Origin: Lachnospiraceae bacterium | Lineage (GTDB): Bacteria; Bacillota; Clostridia; Lachnospirales; Lachnospiraceae | Length of the DNA stretch: 9,715 nt | Direction: 5' to 3' | Assembly: GCA_015057205.1 (NCBI GenBank) | Contig: SVEW01000091.1 | Location: 1 to 9,715, forward strand | In this document: in pieces, positions 6,561-9,715 of the stretch | How positions within the stretch are numbered: position 1 is the stretch's first letter | Layout: each line of letters opens with the position of its first letter | Program-made: the position numbers and the translations under genes | The notes under the pieces: generated by a model | Seen by the model: the letters and a program-made list of their open reading frames with translations, nothing else | Database searches by the model: none | What the model was told of the DNA's origin: nothing

Positions 6561-7049
6561 ATGGAGAAATCAATACAGATTTATTATGGTGATGGAAAGG
6601 GAAAGACGGCAGCAGCTCTCGGATATGCTCTTAGAAATGCAGGCGTTGGAAAACGAACCACCATCATCCAATTTCTAAAAGGAAAAAGTACATTAAATGA
6701 AGCCGGTATTTTTACAAGGTTAGAACCGGAGATTCGCTTGTTCCGTTTTGATAAGGCAGATGTTCCCTTTAAGGAACTTTCAAGGAAAGAACAGGACGAG
6801 GAAGTATTGAATATTCGGAATGCTCTTAATTTTGCCAAAAAGGTATTATCTACCGGAGAATGTGAACTGGTGGTACTTGATGAAGTGCTGGGACTGGTTG
6901 ACGAAGGGGTAGCAACGGAAGAGGAACTTATTCAGGTGCTTAGTGCGCGCAACGATGCAACGGATGTCATTTTGACCGGATGGCGCTTAACGCCGGGGCT
7001 TCGTGAAATGGCGGATGCAGTATACAGAGTAGAAATAGATAAAGAATAA
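6561..7049 (+). CDS. BtuR/CobO-like corrinoid adenosyltransferase-family protein
   Basis: This 162-residue P-loop protein resembles the BtuR/CobO/CobP family, which transfers adenosine from ATP to the cobalt of cobalamin precursors. Evidence: Walker A GDGKGKT (10-16) with the family context YYGDGKGKTAAALGYALRNAG, IIQFLKG (35-41), Walker B LVVLDE (103-108), and an LTG...PGLREMAD segment (138-152) that corresponds to the family's LTGR...P..L...AD region. It is shorter than E. coli BtuR, lacking an N-terminal extension. The family's TGR is here TGWR, so the arginine is shifted by one. The start follows GGAGG (6550-6554) with a 6-nt spacer. It lies 89 nt after the ssb-like gene and 15 nt before dapA. 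No other cobalamin gene is in view, so the substrate is uncertain; it could act in corrinoid salvage or have a different role. Confidence 0.82.
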   Translation: MEKSIQIYYGDGKGKTAAALGYALRNAGVGKRTTIIQFLKGKSTLNEAGIFTRLEPEIRLFRFDKADVPFKELSRKEQDEEVLNIRNALNFAKKVLSTGECELVVLDEVLGLVDEGVATEEELIQVLSARNDATDVILTGWRLTPGLREMADAVYRVEIDKE

Positions 7050-7064
7050 AGGAAGGTAGACAGT

Positions 7065-7949
7065 ATGTCAATTTTTAAGGGGTCCGGAGTTGCGATTGTA
7101 ACTCCTATGAAACAGGACGGTAGTGTGAATTATGAAAAACTGGAGGAACTGGTGAATGAACAGGTGGATGGCGGAACCGATGCCATTATTATCTGCGGAA
7201 CCACCGGTGAGTCTGCAACGTTAACAGAAGGGGAGCATACGGAATGTATCAAGACAACGGTAGCAGCTGCAAAGAAACGTGTGCCGGTTATAGCCGGATG
7301 CGGATGCAATAACACAGCGCATGCAGAAGCACTTGCGAAAAATGCGCTGGCTGCAGGTGCCGATGCACTTTTGACTGTTACACCTTATTATAATAAAGCA
7401 ACCCAGAAGGGCTTGAAAGAATATTTTAGACGCGTGGCAGCAGCAGGTGAGTTGCCAATGATCCTTTACAATGTGCCAAGCAGAACCGGTTGTAATATTT
7501 TGCCACAGACGGCGGCAGAGCTGGCACGAGAGGTAGAGAACATTGTGGCAATTAAGGATGCTGCAGGAAATATTAGCCAGACCATGAAGACGGCGCAGCT
7601 TTGCGGCGGAGCGCTGGATATTTATTCCGGTAATGACGACCAGATTATTCCAATTCTTTCAGCCGGTGGAATCGGCGTAATTTCTGTTTTGGCAAATGTT
7701 GCACCGCGACAGACTCACGATATGGTTATGGAGTATTTAAACGGTAATCGTGAGAAGGCATTGAAATTACAGTTAGAAGCTATTCCGCTGATTGAAGCGC
7801 TTTTCTGCGAAGTAAATCCAATCCCGGTTAAGACGGCTTTGAACCTGATGGGAAGAGAAGTAGGTGGATTTAGAAGCCCGATGTGCGAAATGGAAGATAA
7901 GAACATCGAAGTGCTTAAGAAAGCGTTAAATGAATACGGATTATTATAA
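7065..7949 (+). CDS. dapA: 4-Hydroxy-tetrahydrodipicolinate synthase (DapA)
   Basis: DapA condenses pyruvate with aspartate semialdehyde, the first committed step towards diaminopimelate (peptidoglycan) and lysine, in the cytoplasm. The 294-residue length is typical. The TIM-barrel active site is complete: GTTGES at 45-50 (T46 and T47), Y109 in VTPYYNK, Y135 and R140 in YNVPSRTG, and the Schiff-base lysine K164 in VAIKDAAG. The start follows GGAAGG (7051-7056) with an 8-nt spacer, and the gene begins 15 nt after the BtuR/CobO-like stop, so the two are very likely co-transcribed. dapB follows after a 57-nt gap that holds a hairpin. No lysine riboswitch is visible immediately upstream. Nothing is missing. 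Confidence 0.98.
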   Translation: MSIFKGSGVAIVTPMKQDGSVNYEKLEELVNEQVDGGTDAIIICGTTGESATLTEGEHTECIKTTVAAAKKRVPVIAGCGCNNTAHAEALAKNALAAGADALLTVTPYYNKATQKGLKEYFRRVAAAGELPMILYNVPSRTGCNILPQTAAELAREVENIVAIKDAAGNISQTMKTAQLCGGALDIYSGNDDQIIPILSAGGIGVISVLANVAPRQTHDMVMEYLNGNREKALKLQLEAIPLIEALFCEVNPIPVKTALNLMGREVGGFRSPMCEMEDKNIEVLKKALNEYGLL

Positions 7950-7956
7950 GAAAAAC

Positions 7957-7989
7957 GAAGCAGTCAGTTACAAAGTGATTGACTGCTTT
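7957..7989 (+). promoter_or_regulatory. Long hairpin between dapA and dapB
   Basis: AAGCAGTCA (7958-7966) pairs perfectly with TGACTGCTT (7980-7988). The inner GTTAC (7967-7971) pairs with GTGAT (7975-7979) with two G-U pairs, leaving an AAA loop, and an outer G-U pair can be added at 7957 and 7989. The total is about 15 pairs. It begins 8 nt after the dapA stop and ends 7 nt before the dapB GGAGG. No T run follows, so it is unlikely to be an efficient terminator. It could stabilise or separate the two parts of the message. Confidence 0.6.
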
Positions 7990-8006
7990 CACCATGGAGG
8001 TACGAA

Positions 8007-8771
8007 ATGATAAGAATCATCATGCATGGCTGTAACGGACGTATGGGACAGGTAATCAGCCGTCTGGTGGAAGAAGATTCACAGACTACGATTGTTGCAG
8101 GAGTGGATCCTTTTGACAACGGAAAGAATGGATATCCGGTGTTTACAAATATTGACCAGTGTACAGTAGAAGGAGACGTGGTTGTAGATTTTAGCAATGC
8201 GAAAGCGATAGACGGACTCCTTGATTATTGTATTGCGAAGAATTTGCCGGTGGTGCTTTGTACCACGGGATTAAGCGAAGAGCAGCTGAAACGGGTAGAA
8301 GAAGCCAGTACAAAAATTGCAGTGCTTCGTTCCGCGAATATGTCATTAGGAATCAATCTGTTGATGGATTTGGTGAAAAAAGCGGCAAAAGTGTTGGCAG
8401 ATGAAGGATTTGACATGGAGATTGTGGAAAAACATCATCGCCATAAGTTAGATGCGCCAAGTGGAACCGCCATTGCACTGGCAGATGCTATTAACGAAGA
8501 GTTTGACGGTGCATATCAGTATGACTTTGACCGTACAGGGAAACGCCAGGAGCGGGACGAGAAAGAAATCGGTTTTTCAGCTGTCAGGGGTGGCAGCATT
8601 GTTGGGGAGCACGATGTTTTGTTTGCCGGAATGGATGAGGTGATTACGTTGTCACATACCGCATATTCTAGAGATATTTTTGGAAAAGGTGCGTTGGCGG
8701 CAGCAAAGTTTTTGTATAATAAAAAAGCCGGACGTTATACTATGGCAGAAGTTATTTCACAAAAGGGCTAA
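8007..8771 (+). CDS. dapB: 4-Hydroxy-tetrahydrodipicolinate reductase (DapB)
   Basis: DapB reduces the product of DapA with NAD(P)H to tetrahydrodipicolinate, the next step towards diaminopimelate and lysine. The 254-residue length is typical. It has the nucleotide-binding loop GCNGRMG (8-14), the CTTG motif (85-88), and the signature EKHHRHKLDAPSGTA (141-155). In the signature, H143/H144 and K147 correspond to the catalytic histidine and lysine, and SGT to the substrate-binding loop. The start follows GGAGG (7996-8000) with a 6-nt spacer; 57 nt separate it from dapA. fbp begins 26 nt after the dapB stop. Confidence 0.98.
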   Translation: MIRIIMHGCNGRMGQVISRLVEEDSQTTIVAGVDPFDNGKNGYPVFTNIDQCTVEGDVVVDFSNAKAIDGLLDYCIAKNLPVVLCTTGLSEEQLKRVEEASTKIAVLRSANMSLGINLLMDLVKKAAKVLADEGFDMEIVEKHHRHKLDAPSGTAIALADAINEEFDGAYQYDFDRTGKRQERDEKEIGFSAVRGGSIVGEHDVLFAGMDEVITLSHTAYSRDIFGKGALAAAKFLYNKKAGRYTMAEVISQKG

Positions 8772-8797
8772 AGAATGCGAGGGGGACATAAAATACA

Positions 8798-9715
8798 ATG
8801 GACGAAAAATATTTAAAAAGTTTAGGAAAGCTTTATCCAAATCGTGCCAGTGTTGCAACCGAGATGGTGAACCTGAGTGCGATTTTGAACCTGCCAAAGG
8901 GGACGGAACATTATGTAACGGACCTGCACGGGGAATATGAACAGTTTACACACGTATTGCGTAACGGTTCCGGTGCGATTCGCCGTAAGATAGATGATAC
9001 GTTTGAAGGGGAGTTGGACCTTCACGAAAAGAAGCAGTTGGCAACGCTGATTTACTACCCGGAGCGTAAGTTACAAAAGATTCTTAAGAATTTAGAACAT
9101 CCGGAGAATTGGTATCGGGTTACTTTGCGCCGATTGGTGCGCGTGGCAAAGCGTGCATCCTTTAAATATTCCCGTTCAAAAGTAAGAAAAGCCCTTCCGA
9201 AGGATTTTTCTTACATCATGGAAGAACTTATGAGCAGCCGTTATCAGATTAGTGACTTAGAGGCTTACTATGATGAGATTTTTGAGGCAGTTATTCGTAC
9301 GGGACGTGCACAGGAACTGATTATTGCGTTTGCAGAGTTGATTCGACGCCTGACGGTAGATCAGTTACATGTAATCGGCGATATTTTTGACAGAGGACCC
9401 TATCCGGATAAGATTATGAATGATTTGATGAAAATGCCCAGCATTGATATTCAATGGGGTAATCACGATGTTCTTTGGATGGGTGCGGCCTGTGGGCAGA
9501 TGTCTTGCGTGGCTACGGTATTGCGTATTTGCGCCCGTTATGGTAATCTTGATATTCTAGAGGATGGTTATGGTATTAATGTATTGCCGCTGGTGCGTTT
9601 TGCACTGGATACCTATCAGGATGACCCTTGTGAGTGTTTTGATATTCATTATCGTCCCGGAGAGTATAGTCAGAAAGAAATGAATCTGGATATGCTGATT
9701 CATAAGGCAATTTCC
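8798..9715 (+). CDS. fbp: Class III fructose-1,6-bisphosphatase, N-terminal part
   Basis: This enzyme hydrolyses fructose-1,6-bisphosphate to fructose-6-phosphate in gluconeogenesis. The class III form is typical of Firmicutes and needs metal ions. The window holds the first 306 residues; the family is usually about 640-670 long, so the gene continues past the right edge. The metallophosphatase metal-binding motifs are present: TDLHGEYEQF at 41-50, GDIFDRGP at 194-201 and GNHD at 221-224. The N-terminal pattern NLPKGTEHYV before the first motif also fits the family. The start at 8798 is the only ATG after an in-frame stop at 8789. Its ribosome binding site GGGGGA (8781-8786) is rather far, 11 nt upstream. 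It lies 26 nt after dapB and is probably co-transcribed with it, although it has no direct pathway link. Confidence 0.95.
   Translation, partial: MDEKYLKSLGKLYPNRASVATEMVNLSAILNLPKGTEHYVTDLHGEYEQFTHVLRNGSGAIRRKIDDTFEGELDLHEKKQLATLIYYPERKLQKILKNLEHPENWYRVTLRRLVRVAKRASFKYSRSKVRKALPKDFSYIMEELMSSRYQISDLEAYYDEIFEAVIRTGRAQELIIAFAELIRRLTVDQLHVIGDIFDRGPYPDKIMNDLMKMPSIDIQWGNHDVLWMGAACGQMSCVATVLRICARYGNLDILEDGYGINVLPLVRFALDTYQDDPCECFDIHYRPGEYSQKEMNLDMLIHKAIS

Noticed and set aside
8680..8940. Plus-strand 86-codon open frame across the dapB-fbp junction
   Set aside because: It overlaps both dapB and fbp in another frame, and both of those have clear family motifs.

Overview
The window looks like chromosomal DNA of an anaerobic low-to-mid GC Firmicute, most likely a clostridial Lachnospiraceae-type bacterium. 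This rests on strong GGAGG-type ribosome binding sites throughout, a class III (Firmicutes-type) fructose-1,6-bisphosphatase, and a BtuR/CobO-like ATPase beside dapA-dapB. The genus cannot be told from the sequence alone.

Layout. Positions 1-427 hold no convincing gene. They contain a purine-rich, regularly spaced array of short palindromes (GTGACCGAG at 13, 66, 118 and 171) and a short start-less open frame. Next comes a two-gene plus-strand unit separated by 22 nt. The first gene (428-1678) encodes a very acidic repeat protein built on a nearly identical 141-bp tandem repeat, with an unrecognised C-terminal domain. The second (1701-3695) encodes a secreted protein with a carboxypeptidase-regulatory-like domain and a WD40/PQQ-like beta-propeller. 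A hairpin at 3714-3741 probably ends this unit and also the convergent typA gene (3748-5571, minus strand).

The 276-nt region between the divergent typA and ssb-like genes holds a good typA promoter, a 9-bp dyad bracketing its -35 element, and a strong hairpin in the typA leader. From 5848 to the right edge, five plus-strand genes follow each other closely: an SSB-like protein that appears to be two fused OB folds, a BtuR/CobO-like nucleotide-binding protein, dapA, dapB, and the N-terminal part of fbp (cut by the window edge). DapA and DapB catalyse successive steps from aspartate semialdehyde towards diaminopimelate and lysine. The other three are not obviously part of that pathway and may simply share transcription.

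Most of the window is ordinary housekeeping sequence. The parts worth a second look are the palindrome array at the left edge, the 141-bp protein repeat with its secreted partner, the double-OB SSB-like protein without an acidic tail, and the dyad and leader structure at typA. I found no clear new defence, mobile or RNA system.
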